Assembly (NCBI RefSeq): GCF_019059575.1
Contig: NW_024883427.1
Span: forward strand, 21,379 to 85,378
Direction: 5' to 3'
Source of the DNA: Amphibalanus amphitrite
Lineage: Eukaryota > Arthropoda > Thecostraca > Balanomorpha > Balanidae
Length of the DNA stretch: 64,000 nt
Shown: piece by piece, positions 22,209 to 35,760 of the stretch
Numbering within the stretch: the first letter of the stretch is position 1
How the letters are laid out: every line of letters begins with the position of its first letter
Notes under the pieces: model-generated
Seen by the model: the letters and a program-made list of their open reading frames with translations, nothing else
The model's database searches: none
What the model was told of the DNA's origin: nothing
Translations under genes and position numbers: made by a program

Positions 22209-24652
22209 GGGGGTGTTTAGCGTTTCGGCCGCGATTTTGGTCATTTTGATCGCCGCCGAAACGGCACGGTAGAATTTCTTGCCATTTTCAGCGTTTGGTC
22301 CCGTATCGGGGAGCTACCGGCTGGCATCGGTCGCTTGAAATATAATTAACCCGTTTTGGGGTAATCGGCACGTGCATTTTCCCATAGGGTTAACATGGGG
22401 AAAAATTGGAAATTCGATTTGCGAAAAATTTCGTCAATTATATTTGCTGATATTTTTAGGGTCGGATCTCGGTCTGGCACCCCAACTGACGGTGGTAATT
22501 ATTTAAAATATAAATGACAAAATTTCGGGTAATCGTCACAAACAGTTACCCCATGTTGAGCCTATGGCGATTTCGAAAAATTATTTTCAAATCGATTTTG
22601 CAAAAAAATTCCACGTTAGATTTTGAAAAAGTTCCAATATGTTGTGCACCGGGGTGTCGGCTACCACGTGGTATGGGTCAGATATGGGGCGATTGAAAAG
22701 CACGTGCCACGTGCAAACGTGTTTTATGGGGTAACCTCCCGGAAAATCCGACATTGACCAACTGGGGGTCCTATGGCGTGGAAACCACTCCACCTAGCGA
22801 CACCAAATCAGTGCAGCCGGTGAGCAGATGAGTCCAGCTTGTCGCACTAGTGGTCACGTGGCGCACGTGCTATTGCACGTGCCGTGGCACGGGGTCAATT
22901 TTGGTGCTTAAATATACTAGCATTGTGAAATGCAAGGAATGGGGGAAATAGCCGTCAGGCCGTCAGTTTTTATGATAGGGTCGATCTGAAAACGGGTATG
23001 GACACAGAATGAAGGGGGCTAAAAAACTGCTATCTCGGATTTTTTGTAAAATGAAAAATTTAAAATTCTGGGGAAATTATATATTCGTAAGGTGAAATTT
23101 CCCTAAATTTTCCCGTTTTTCGAGTTTAGCCGTCCACTGTTCAGAGACGGTGACACTGGCCGGGGTCATCTTTTACCTGCTGATGGCCACGTCGATGGGT
23201 CATCACGTGGCGTGAACGGTGAAGCTATCAGAGGTCCGGCACGTGCCACGTGGCCACGTGTTTGAGTCGCGTACCTCCAAGATTATCGTGTGTTTGCCGA
23301 TTTGTGGCCTTATAGCACGAAAACAGCACAATCCAGGAACACTAAAATGGTGCAATCAGTGAGGGGACAAGTCCTGCTTGCACCACCGGTGGTCACGTGG
23401 CACACGTGCAAATCTGGGCACCTCCGTTGCGGAGATATTTTATAGTGAAATATTCAAATGGACATAACTTCTTCAGTTTAAGTCCGATTAGGCTAGAATT
23501 TGGTGGGTGGATGAATTGTTAAGCGACATGAACGAATGCGCCATGTTTGTTGCAGTGCGCCACGTTTGTCTCAAAGCGCCATTTTTGCCGCAAAGCGCAG
23601 AATGTGCGTAACTTTGTCGAAGATTGGACGATTAGGATGCGCTGTAATTAAGGGATGGCTGCTTAAACGGCAGACATGAATGCACCACATTTGCCGCAGG
23701 GCGCCATATTTGTCTTAATGCGTCAGTGTTTGCGTTTTGCCTACGGCGGGCGTTTTTTGCGGCGGTGTTTGCGTTTTTTTTTCGGTGTTTGCGTTTGACG
23801 GCGGGCGGCCGTTTTTGCGTTTTTGGCGGTGTTTGCGTTTGGCGGCGGGCGGCCGTTTTTTGCGGCGTTTTGCGGTTGGCGGCGGGCGGGCGGGCGTTGC
23901 GGGCGTTTTTTGCGGCGGTGTTTGCGTTTTTTGCGGTTTTTGTGTTTGGCGGCGGGCGGGCGGGCGATGCAGGTGTTTTTGCTGTTTGCGTTTGGCGGCG
24001 GGCGGCCGTTTTAGCGGCGGTTTGCAGCGGGCGGCCGTTTTTTTGCGGCGTTTTGCGGTTTGCGGCGGGCGGCCGTTTTTTGCGGTGTTTTGTGGTTTGC
24101 GGCGGGCGGCCGTTTTTTATGGCGTTTTGTGGTTGCCGGCGGTCGGCCGTTATTTGCGGTTAGCGGCGGGCGGCGGGCGGTCGTTTTTTTGCGGCGTTTA
24201 GCGGTTTGCGGCGGGCGGCCGTTTTTGCGGCGTTTTGCGGTTCGCGGCGTGCGGCCGTTTTTTTGCGGCGTTTTGCGGTTGTCGGCGGGCGATGCGGGCG
24301 TTTTTTGCGGCGGCGGTGTTTGCGTTTTTGCGGTGTTTGCGTTTTGCGGCGGACGCGCGTTTCTTGCGGCATTTTGTGCGTTTTTTTGCGGTTTTCGGCG
24401 GGCGGGCGATTGTTTTTTTGCGAAGTTTGCGTTGGCGTTTTAGGAGTGCGTTTTGCGCGTTTTGCGGTGTTTGCGTTTGGCGGCGGGCGGGCGGTTTTTC
24501 ACAATTAAAGTCCCAACCTTCGGATCCGCAGTGCTGTTCGACAAGCGCTGCCCGGGCCTATCCGAAGGTTGGGACTTTTCAATTAAGAACAATCACTATT
24601 CTTTAGAATTGTGATTTTCTATTGAAAATCCCAACCTGAGCTACCTCTCTAG
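22209..24652 (+). repeat. Array A unit 11
   Basis: A 2444-bp unit with minisatellite 23722-24497 and hairpin 1 at 24507-24578. Its minisatellite resembles that of unit 9, including the GGTTAGCGGCGGGC stretch and a late AGGAGTGCG variant. Confidence 0.9.
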
Positions 24653-27095
24653 GGGGGTGTTTAGCGTTTCGGCCGCGATTTTGGTCATTTTGATCGCCGC
24701 CGAAACGGCACGGTAGAATTTCTTGCCATTTTCAGCGTTTGGTCCCGTATCGGGGAGCTACCGGCTGGCATCGGTCGCTTGAAATATAATTAACCCGTTT
24801 GGGGGTAATCGGCACGTGCATTTTCCCATAGGGTTAACATGGGGAAAAATTGGAAATTCGATTTGCGAAAAATTTCGTCAATTATATTTGCTGATATTTT
24901 TAGGGTCGGATCTCGGGCTGGCACCCCAACTGACGGTGGTAATTATTTAAAATATAATTGACAAAATTTCGGGTAATCGTCACAAACAGTTACCCCATGT
25001 TGAGCCTATGGCGAATTCGAAAAATTATTTTCAAATCGATTTTGCCAAAAATTTCCACGTTAGATTTTGAAAATGTTCCAATATGTTGTGCCCCGGGGTG
25101 TCGGCTACCACATGGTATGGGTCAGATATGGGGCGATTGAAAAGCACGTGCCACGTGCAAACGTGTTTGATGGGGTAACCTCCGGGAAAATCCGACATTG
25201 GCCAACTGGGGTTCCTATGGCGTGGAAACCACTCCACCTAGCGACACCAAATCAACGCAGCCGGTGAGCAGATGAGTCCAGCTTGTCGCACTAGTGGTCA
25301 CGTGGCGCACGTGCTATTGCACGTGCCGTGGCACGGGGTCAATTTTGGTGCTTAAATATACTAGCATTGTGAAATGCAAGGAATGGGGGAAATAGCCGTC
25401 AGGCCGTCAGTTTTTATGATAGGGTCGATCTGAAAACGGGTATAGGCACAGAATGAAGGGGGCTAAAAAACTGCTATCTCAGATTTTTTGTAAAATGAAA
25501 AATTCAAAATTCTGGGGAAATTATATATTCGAAAGGTGAAATTTCCCTAAATTTTCCCGTTTTTCGAGTTTAGCCGTCCACTGTTCAGAGACGGTGACAC
25601 CGGCCGGGGTCCTCTTTTACATGCTGATGGCCACGTCGATGGGTCATCACGTGGCGTGAACGGTGAAGCTATCAAAGGTCCGGCACGTGCCACGTGGCCA
25701 CGTGTTTGAGTCGCGTACCTCCCAGATTATCGTGTGTTTGCCGATTTGTGGCCTTATAGCACGAAAACAGCACAAGCCAGGAACACTGAAATGGTGCAAT
25801 GAGTGAGGGGACAAGTCCTGCTTGCACCACCGGTGGTCACGTGGCACACGTACAAACTTGGGCACCTCCGTTGCGGAGATATTTTATAGTGAAATATCCA
25901 AATGTACATAGCTTTTTCAGTTTAAGTCCGATTGGGCTAGAATTTGGTGGGTGGATGAATTGTTAAGCGACATGAACGAATGCGCCATGTTTGTTGCAGT
26001 GCGCCACGTTTGTCTCAAAGCGCCATTTTTGCCGCAAAGCGCAGAATGTGCGTAACTTTGTCGAACATTGGACGATTAGGATGCGCTGTAATTAAGGGAT
26101 GGCTGCTTAAACGGCAGATATGAATGCAACACATTTGCCGCAGGGCACCATATTTGTCTTAATGCGTCAGTGTTTGCGTTTTGCCTACGGCGGGCGTTTT
26201 TTGCGGCGGTGTTTGCGTTTTTTTTCGGTGTTTGCGTTTGACGGCGGGGGCCGTTTTTGCGTTTTTGGCGGTGTTTGCGTTTGGCGGCGGGCGGCCGTTT
26301 TTTTGCGGCGTTTTGCGGTTGGCGGCGGGCGTGCGGGCGTTGCGGGCGTTTTTTTGCGGCGATGTTTGCGTTTTTTGCGTTTTTTGTGCTTGGCGGCGGG
26401 CGGGCGGGCGATGCGGGTGTTTTTGCTGTTTGCGTTTGGCGGCGGGCGGCCGTTTTAGCGGCGGTTTGCGGCGGGCGGCCGTTTTTTGCGGCGTTTTGCG
26501 GTTTGCGGCGGGCGGCCGTTTTTTGCTGCGTTTCTGGTTTGCGGCGGGCGGCCGTTTTTTACGGCGTTTTGCGGTTGCCGGCGGCCGGCCGTTATTTGCG
26601 GTTAGCGGCGGGCGGCGGACGGTCGCTTTTTGCGGCGTTTAGCGGTTTGCGGCGGGCGGCCGTTTTTGCGGCGTTTTGCGGTTCGCAGCGTGCGGCCGTT
26701 TTTTGCGGCGTTTCGCGGTTGGCAGCGGGCGATGCGGGCGTTTTTTTGCGGCAGCGGTGTTTGCGTTTTTTGCGGTGTTTGCGTTTTGCGGACGCGCGTT
26801 TTTTGCGGCATTTTGTGCGTTTTTTTTTCTGCGGTTTTCGGCGGGCGGGCGATTGTTTTTTTTTGCCAAGTTTGCGTTGGCGTTTTAGGCGTGCGTTTTG
26901 CGCGTTTTGCGGTGTTTACGTTTGGCGGCGGGCGGGCGGTTTTTCACAATTAAAGTCCCAACCTTCGGATCCGCAGTGCTGTTCGACAAGCGCTGCCCGG
27001 GTATCCGAAGGTTGGGACTTTTCAATTAAGACAAATCACTATTCTTTAGAATTGTGATTTTCTATTGAAAATCCCAACCTGAGCTACCTCTCTAG
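24653..27095 (+). repeat. Array A unit 12
   Basis: A 2443-bp unit with minisatellite 26166-26943 and hairpin 1 at 26952-27021 (CCCGGGTATCC loop). Confidence 0.9.
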
Positions 27096-29501
27096 GGGGG
27101 TGTTTAGCGTTTCTGCCGCGATTTTGGTCATTTTGATCCCCGCGAAAACGGCTCGATAGATTTTCTTGCCATTTTCAGCGTTTGGTCCCGTATCGGGGAG
27201 CTACCAGCTGGCATCGGTCGCTTGAAATATAATTAACCCGTTTTGGGGTAATCGGCACGTGCATTTTCCCATAGGGTTAACATGGGGAAAAATTTAAAAT
27301 GCGATTTGCGCAAAAACTCCACGTTAGAAATGAATTATATTTTTAGGGTCGAATCTCGGGCCGGGACCCCACCTCATGATGGTAATTATTTAAAATATAA
27401 TTAACAAAATTTTGGGTAATCGTTAAGGACAGTTACCCCATGCTGAGCCTATGGCGATTTCAAAAAATTATTTTCAAATCGATTTTGCAAAAAAATTCCA
27501 CGTTAGATTTTGAAAAAGTTCCAATATGTTCTGCCCCGGGGTGTCGGCTACCACATGGTATGGGTCAGATATGGGGCGATTGAAAAGCACGTGCCACGTG
27601 CAAACGTGTTTGATGGGGTAACCTCCGGGAAAATCCGACATTGGCCAACTGGGGGTCCTATGGCTCCGAAACCACTCCACCTAGCGACACCAAATCAGTG
27701 CAGCCGGTGAGCAGATGAGTCCAGCTTGTCGCACCAGTGGTCACGTGGCGCACGTGCTATTGCACGTGCCGTGGCACGGGGTCAATTTTTGTTCTTAAAT
27801 ACACCAACATTGTGAAATGCAAGGAATGGGGGAAATAGCCGTCAGGCCGTCAGTTTTTATGATAGAGTCGATCTGAATACGGGTATAGACACAGAATGAA
27901 CGGTGCTAGAAAACTGCTATCTCGGATTTTTTGTAAAATGAGAAATTAAAAATTCTAGGGAAATTATATATTAGAAAGGTGAAATTTCCCTAAATTTTCT
28001 CGTTTTTCGAGTTTAGCCGTCCACTGTTCATCAACGGTGACACCGGCCGGGATAATCTTTTACATGCTGATGGCTACGTCGATGGGTCATTACGTGGCGT
28101 GAACGGTGAAGCTGTCACAGGTCCGGCACGTGCCACGTGGCCACGTGTTTGAGTCGAGTACCTCCCAGATTATCGTGTATAAGCCAACTTGTGGCCTTAT
28201 AGCACGAAAACAGCAGCAGTCAGGAAGCCTGAAATGGAACAATCGGTGAGGGGACAAGCCCTGCTTGCACGACCGGTGGTCACATGGCACACGTGCAAAT
28301 CTGGGCACCTCCGCTGCGGAGATATTTTATAGTGAAATATTCAAATGTACATAACTTTGTAAGTTTAAGTCCGATTGGGCTAAAATTTGGTGGGTGGATG
28401 AATTGTTAACCGACATGAACGAATGCGCCATGTTTGTTGCAGTGCGCCACGTTTGTCTCAAAGCGCCATTTTTGCCGCAAATCGCAGAATGTGCGTAACT
28501 TTGTCGAACATGGGACGATTAGGGTGCGCTTTGATTGAGGGATTGCTGCTTAAACGGCAGATATGAATGCACCACACTTGCCGCAAGGCGCCATATTTGT
28601 CTTAATGCGTCAGTGTTTGCGTTTTGCCTACGGCGGGCGTTTTTTTTGCGGCGGTGTTTGCGTTTTTTCGGTGTTTGCATTTGACGGCGGGCGGCCGTTT
28701 TTGCGTTTTTGGCGGTGTTTGCGTTTGGCGGCGGGCGGCCGTTTTTTGCGGCGTTTTGCGGTTGGCGGCGGGCGTGCGTGCGTTGCGGGCGTTTTTTGCG
28801 GCGGTGTTTGCGTTTTTTGCGGTTTTTGTGTTTGACGGCGGGCGGGCGGGCGATGCGGGTATTTTTGCTGTTTGCGTTTGGCGGCGGGCGGCCGTTTTAG
28901 CGGCGGTTTGAGGCGGGCGGCCGTTTTTTTTGCGGCATTTTGCGGTTTGCGGCGGGCGGCCGTTTTGTGGTTTGCGGCGGGCGGCCGTTTTTTTACGGCG
29001 TTCGTTATTTGCGGTTAGCGGCGGGCGGCGGGCGGTCGTTTTTTTTTGTGGCGTTTGGCGGTTTGCGGCGGGCGGCCGTTTTTTGCGGCGTTTTGCGGTT
29101 CGCGGCGTGCGGCCGTTTTTTGCGGCGTTTCGCGGTTGGCGGCAGGCGATGCGGGCGTTTTTTTGCGGCGGCGGTGTTTGCGTTCTGCGGCGGACGCGCG
29201 TTTTTTGCGGCATTTTGTGCGTTTTTTTCTGCGGTTTTCGGCGGGCGGGCGATTTTTTTGGTTTTTTTTTGCGACATTTGCGTTGGCGTTTTGGGCGTGC
29301 GTTTTGCGCGTTTTGCGGTGTTTGCGTTTTGCGGCGGGCGGGCGGTTTTTCACAATTAAAGTCCCAACCTTCGGATCCGCAGTGCTGTTCGATAAGCGCT
29401 GCCCGGGCCTATCCGAAGGTTGGGACTTTTCAATTAGACAATCACTATTCTTTAGAATTGTGATTTTCTATTGAAAATCCCAACCTGAGCTACCTCTCTA
29501 G
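27096..29501 (+). repeat. Array A unit 13
   Basis: A 2406-bp unit with minisatellite 28609-29348 and hairpin 1 at 29358-29429. Its CACGTG cluster 2 and flank (27850-28330) resemble unit 7 (TTCATCAACGG and TATAAGCCAACTTG variants). Confidence 0.9.
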
Positions 29502-31858
29502 GGGGGTGTTTAGCGTTTCTGCCGCGATTTAGGACATCTTGATACCCTCGAAAACGGCTCGTTAGATTTTCTTGCCATTTTCAGCGTTTGGTCCCCTATG
29601 GGGGAGCTACCGGCTGGTACCGGTCGCTTGAAATATAATTAACCCGTTTTGGGGTAATCGGCACGTGCATTTTCCCATAGGGTTAACATGGGGAAAAATT
29701 GAAAATGCGATTTGCGCAAAATCTGTTCAGTAATATTTGTCCACATTTTTAGGGTCAGTTCTTGGGCTGGCACCTCACCTTCTGGGGGTAATTATTTAAA
29801 ATATAAATGACAAAATTTCGGGTAATCGACGCCGACAGTTACCCCATGTTGAGCCTATGGCAATTTCAAAAAATTATTTTCAAATCGATTTTGTAAAAAA
29901 ATTTCCACGTTAGATTTTGAAAATGTTCCAATATGTTGTGCCCCGGGGTGTCGGCTACCACGTGGTATGGGTCATATATGGGGCGATTGAAAAGCACGTG
30001 CCACGTGCAAACGTGTTTGATGGGGTAACCCCCGGGAAAATCCGACATTGGCCAACTGGGGGTCCTATGGCGTGGAAACCACTCCACCTAGCGACACCAA
30101 ATCAACGCAGCCGGTGAGCAGATGAGTCCAGCTTGTCGCGCTAGTGGTCACGTGGCGCACGTGCTATTGCACGTGCCGTGGCAAAGGGTCAATTTTGGTG
30201 CTTAAATATACTAGCATTGTGAAATGCAGGGAATGGGGGAAATGGCCGTCAGGCCGTCAGTTTTTATGATAGGGTCGATCTGAAAACGGGCATAGACACA
30301 AAATGAAAGGGTCTAAGAAACTGCTATCTCGGATTTTTTGTAAAATGAAAAACTGAAAATTCTGGTGAAATTATATATTCGAAAGGTAAAATTTCCCTCA
30401 ATTTTCCCCTTTTTCAAGTTTAGCCGTCCACTGTTCAGAGACGGTGACACCGGCCGGGGTCATCTTTTACATGCCGATGGCCACTTATATTGGTCATGAC
30501 GTGGCGTGAGCCGTTAAGCTGTCAAAGGTCCGGCACGTGCCACGTGGCCACGTGTTTGAGCCGAGTACCTCCCACATAATGGTGTTTTGGCCAACTGGTG
30601 GCCGTATAGCGTGGAAACAGAACCAGCCAAGAACACTAAATTGGGTCAGTCGGTGAGGGGACAAGCCCTGCTTGCACCACCGGTGGTCACGTGGCACACG
30701 TGCAAATCTGGGCACCTCCGTTGCGGAGATATTTTATAGTGAAATATTCAAATGTACATAACTTTTTCAGTTTAAGTCCGATTGGGCTAGAATTTGGTGG
30801 GTGGATGAATTGTTAAGCGACATGAACGAATGCGCCATGTTTGTTGCAGTGCGCCACGTTTGTCTCAAAGCGCCATTTTTGCCGCAAAGCGCAGAATGTG
30901 CGTAACTTTGTCGAACATGGGACGATTAGGGTGCGCTTTGATTGAGGGATGGCTGCTTAAACGGCAGATATGAATGCACCACACTTGCCGCAAGGCGCCA
31001 TATTTGTCTTAATGCGTCAGTGTTTGCGTTTTGCCTACGGCGGGCGTTTTTTGCGGCGGTGTTTGCTTTTTCGGTGGTTGCGTTTGACGGCGGGCGGCCG
31101 TTTTTGCGTTTTTGGCGGTGTTTGCGTTTCGCGGCGGGCGGCCGTTTTTTTGCGGCGTTTTGCGGTTGGCGGCGGGCGTGCGTGCGTTGCGGGCGTTTTT
31201 TGCGGCGGTGTTTGCGTTTTTTGCGGTTTTTGTGTTTGGCGGCGGGCGGGCGATGCGGGTGTTTTTGCGGTGTTTGCGTTTGGCGGGGGGCGGCCGTTTT
31301 AGCGGCGGTTTGCGGTGGGCGGGCGTTTTTTTTGTGGCGTTTTGCGGTTTGCGGCGGGCGGCCGTTTTTTGCGGCGTTTTGCGGTTTGCGGCGGGCGGCC
31401 GTTTTTTGCGTTTTTTGTGGTTTGCGGCGGGCGGCCGTTTTTTGCGGCGTTTTGCGGTTGCCGGCGGCCGGGCGTTATTTGCGTTGTTGCGATTTGCGGC
31501 GGGCGGCCGTTTTTTGCGGCGTTTCGCCGTTGGCGGCGGGCGATGCGGGCGTTTTTTTGGGCGGCGGTGTTTGCGTTTTGCGGCGGACGGGCGTTTTTTA
31601 TCGGCGTTTTTTGCGTTTTTTTTCTGCGGTTTTCGGAGGGCGGGCGATTGTTTTTTTGCGAAGTTTGCGTTTGCGTTTTGGGCGTGCGTTTTGCGGTGTT
31701 TGCGTTTGGCGGCGAGCGGGCGGTTTTTCACAATTCAAGTCCCAACCTTCGGATCCGCAGAGCTTATCCGAAGGTTGGGACTTTTCAATTAAGAACAATC
31801 ACTATTCTTTAGAATTGTGATTTTCTATTGAAAATCCCAACCTGAGCTACCTCTCTAG
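29502..31858 (+). repeat. Array A unit 14
   Basis: A 2357-bp unit with minisatellite 31016-31728. Hairpin 1 (about 31737-31783) has both a substitution in the left arm (TTCAAGTCCC) and a short loop (GCAGAGCT joined to TATCCG). Confidence 0.9.
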
Positions 31859-34210
31859 GGGGGTGTTTAGCGTTTCTGCCGCGATTTGGGTCATTTTGAT
31901 CGCCGCCGAAACGGCTCGGTAGATTTTCTTGCCATTTTCAGCGTTTGGTCCCGTGTGGGGGAGCTACCGGCTGGTACCGGTCGCTTGAAATATAATTAAC
32001 CCGTTTTGGGGTAATCGGCACGTGCATTTTCCCATAGGGTTAACATGGGGAAAAATTAAAAATGCGATTTGCGCAAAATCTGTTCAGTAATATTTGTCCA
32101 CTTTTTTAGGGTCAGTTCTTGGGCTGGCACCTCACCTTCTGGGGGTAATTATTTAAAAATCATAGGGTACAGTTTCGGGTAATCGTGACGGACAGTTACC
32201 CCATGTTGAGCCTATGGCGATTTCGAAAAATTATTTTCAAATCGATTTTGCAAAAAATTTCCACGTTAGATTTTGAAAATGTTCCAATATGTTGTGCCCC
32301 GGGGTGTCGGCTACCACATGGTATGGGTCAGATATGGGGCGATTGAAAAGCACGTGCCACGTGCAAACGTGTTTGATGGGGTAACCTCCGGGAAAATCCG
32401 ACATTGTCCAACTGGGGGTCCTATGGCGCGGAAACGACTTCATCTAGCGACACCAAATCAATGCAGCCGGTGAGCAGATGAGTCCAGCTTGTCGCACCAG
32501 TGGTCACGTGGCGCACGTGCTATTGCACGTGCCGTGGCACGGGGTCAATTTTTGTTCTTAAATACACCAACATTGTGAAATGCAAGGAATGGGGGAAATA
32601 GCCGTCAGGCCGTCAGTTTTTATGATAGAGTCGATCTGAAAACGGGTGTAGACACAGAATGAACGGCGCTAAAAAACTGCTATCTCGGATTTTTTGTAAA
32701 ACGAAAAATTTAAAATTCTAGGGAAATTATATATTAGAAAGGTGAAATTTCCCTAAATTTTCCCGTTTTTCAAGTTTAGCCGTCCACTGTTCAGTGACGA
32801 TGACACCGGCCGGGGTCATCTTTTACATGCTAATGGCCACGTCGATGGGTCATCACGTGGCGTGAACGGTGAAGCTGTCAGAGGTCCGGCACGTGCCACG
32901 TGGCCACGTGTTTGATTCGAGTACCTCCCAGATTATCGTGTGTAAGCCAACTTGTGGCCTTATAGCACGAAAACAGCACAAGCCAGGAGCAATGAAATGG
33001 TTTAGTCGGTGAGGGGACAAGTCCGGCTTACACCACCGGTGGTCACGTGGCACACGTGCAAATCTGGGCACCTCCGTTGCGGAGATATTTTATAGTGAAA
33101 TATTCAAATGAACATAACTTTGTCAGTTTATGTCCGATTGGACTAGAATTTGGTGGGTGGATGAATTTTTAAGCGACATGAACGAATGCGCCACGTTTGT
33201 TGCAGTGCGCCACGTTTGTCTCAAAGCGCCATTTTTGCCGCAAAGCGCAAAATGTGCGCAACTTTGTCGAACATGGGACGATTAGGATGCGCTTTGATTG
33301 AGGGATGGCTGCTTAAACGGCAGATATGATTGTACCACATTTGCCGCAGGGCGCCATATTTGTCTTAATGCGTCAGTGTTAGCGTTTTTCTTACGGCGGG
33401 CGTTTTTTGCGGCGGTTTTTGCGTTTTTTCGGTGTTTGCGTTTGACGGCGGGCGGCCGTTTTTGCGTTTTTGGTGGTGTTTGCGTTTGGCGGCGGGCGGC
33501 CGTTTTTTGCGGCGGTTGAGGGCGGGCGGGCGTGCGTTGCGGGTGTTTTTTTTTTGCGGCGGTGTTTGCGTTTTTTTTTTTTGCGCTTTTTGTGTTTGGC
33601 GGCGGGCGGGCGGGCGATGCGGGTGTTTTGCGGTGTTTGCGTTTGGCGGCGGGCGGCCGTTTTAGCGGCGGTTTGCGGTGGGCGGCCGTTTTTTTGCGGC
33701 GTTTTGCGGTTTGCAGCGGGCGGCCGTATTTTGCGGCGTTTTTTGTGGTTTGCGGCGGGCGGCCGTTTTTTTGCGGCGTTTTGCGGTTGCCGGCGGCCGG
33801 GCGTTATTTGCGTTGTTTCGGTTTGCGGCGGGAGGCCGTTTTTTTGCGGCGTTTCGCCGTTGGCGGCGGGCGATGCGAGCGTTTTTTTTGTGGCGGCGGT
33901 GTTTGCGTTTTGCGGCGGAGGGCGTTTTTTGCGGCGTTTTTTTGCGTTTTTCTGCGGTTTTCGGCGGGCGGGCGATTGTTTTTTTTTTGCGAAATTTGCG
34001 TTTGCGTTTTGGGCGTTTGTTTTGCGGTGTTTGCGTTTGGCGGCGGCCGGGCGGTTTTTCACAATTAAAGTCCCAACCTTCGGATCCGCAGAGCTGTTCG
34101 ACAAGCGCTGCCCGGGCCTATCCGAAGGTTGGGACTTTTCAATTAGACAATCACTATTCTTTAGAATTGTGATTTTCTATTGAAAATCCCAACCTGAGCT
34201 ACCTCTCTAG
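31859..34210 (+). repeat. Array A unit 15
   Basis: A 2352-bp unit with minisatellite 33372-34058 and hairpin 1 at 34067-34138. Its first ~1.05 kb matches the following partial unit (34211-35265) almost without difference, marking a recent duplication step. Confidence 0.9.
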
Positions 34211-35760
34211 GGGGGTGTTTAGCGTTTCGGCCGCGATTTGGGTCATTTTGATCGCCGCCGAAACGGCTCGGTAGATTTTCTTGCCATTTTCAGCGTTTGG
34301 TCCCGTGTGGGGGAGCTACCGGCTGGTACCGGTCGCTTGAAATATAATTAACCCGTTTTGGGGTAATCGGCACGTGCATTTTCCCATAGGGTTAACATGG
34401 GGAAAAATTAAAAATGCGATTTGCGCAAAATCTGTTCAGTAATATTTGTCCACTTTTTTAGGGTCAGTTCTTGGGCTGGCACCTCACCTTCTGGGGGTAA
34501 TTATTTAAAAATCATAGGGTACAGTTTCGGGTAATCGTGACGGACAGTTACCCCATGTTGAGCCTATGGCGATTTCGAAAAATTATTTTCAAATCGATTT
34601 TGCAAAAAATTTCCACGTTAGATTTTGAAAATGTTCCAATATGTTGTGCCCCGGGGTGTCGGCTACCACATGGTATGGGTCAGATATGGGGCGATTGAAA
34701 AGCACGTGCCACGTGCAAACGTGTTTGATGGGGTAACCTCCGGGAAAATCCGACATTGTCCAACTGGGGGTCCTATGGCGCGGAAACGACTTCATCTAGC
34801 GACACCAAATCAATGCAGCCGGTGAGCAGATGAGTCCAGCTTGTCGCACCAGTGGTCACGTGGCGCACGTGCTATTGCACGTGCCGTGGCACGGGGTCAA
34901 TTTTTGTTCTTAAATACACCAACATTGTGAAATGCAAGGAATGGGGGAAATAGCCGTCAGGCCGTCAGTTTTTATGATAGAGTCGATCTGAAAACGGGTG
35001 TAGACACAGAATGAACGGCGCTAAAAAACTGCTATCTCGGATTTTTTGTAAAACGAAAAATTTAAAATTCTAGGGAAATTATATATTAGAAAGGTGAAAT
35101 TTCCCTAAATTTTCCCGTTTTTCAAGTTTAGCCGTCCACTGTTCAGTGACGATGACACCGGCCGGGGTCATCTTTTACATGCTAATGGCCACGTCGATGG
35201 GTCATCACGTGGCGTGAACGGTGAAGCTGTCAGAGGTCCGGCACGTGCCACGTGGCCACGTGTTTGAGTCACGTACCTCCCAGATTATCGTGTGTTTGCC
35301 GACTTGTGGCCTTATAGCACGAAAACAGCACCAGTCAGGAAGCCTGAAAGGGCACAATCGGTGAGGGGACAAGTCCTGCTTGTACCACCGGTGGTCACGT
35401 GGCACACGTGTTCAGCTGGGCTCCTCCTTTGCGGAGATATTTTATCGTGAAATATTCAAATGTCCATAACTTTCTCAAATATGGTCCGATTGGGTTCAAA
35501 TTTGGTGGGTGGCTGCATTGTTAAGCGTCAATGACAACTGAGCCGCGTTTGATGCACCGCGCCACATTTGTCATTATGCGCCATAATCGCCCGAAATCGC
35601 AAAATGTTTGTAACTTTGTCAAACATGATCCGATTTGGATTCAATTTTGGGGACGGATGCACAACACATACAAAGGACTGCCCTTGCCGCAATGCGCCAC
35701 AATTGTAACAGTGCGCCATTTATGCCGCAAAACGCACCAGTCCACAACTTTGCCAAATAG
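34211..35760 (+). repeat. Array A terminal partial unit and degenerating edge
   Basis: Standard to about 35408, then it diverges progressively. Three degenerate ~145-bp subrepeats follow at 35464, 35611 and ~35747 (CATAACTTTCTC, GTAACTTTGTC, ACAACTTTGCC), with GCGCCA motifs still visible. There is no minisatellite and there are no hairpins. Confidence 0.85.

Larger units (their letters stand above)
1..35760 (+). repeat. Tandem array A of 2.35-2.45 kb satellite units
   Basis: About 15 head-to-tail copies of a composite unit. Successive occurrences of the conserved CTCTCTAG that closes a unit end at 2356, 4713, 6943, 10154, 12571, 15012, 17370, 19817, 22208, 24652, 27095, 29501, 31858 and 34210. 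Each unit holds, in order, an AT-rich part with diverged subrepeats, two paralogous blocks of CACGTG palindromes each ending in a TATA-like sequence, two ~145-bp subrepeats, a 560-790 bp A-poor minisatellite, and three hairpins. Copies differ by point changes, poly-T length and minisatellite unit number. The long frames across the minisatellite are composition artefacts, so I see no protein gene here apart from the Penelope remnant. Confidence 0.95.

Noticed and set aside
1..35760. Ribosomal DNA or 5S tandem array
   Set aside because: No rRNA-like conserved segments are recognisable in any unit.
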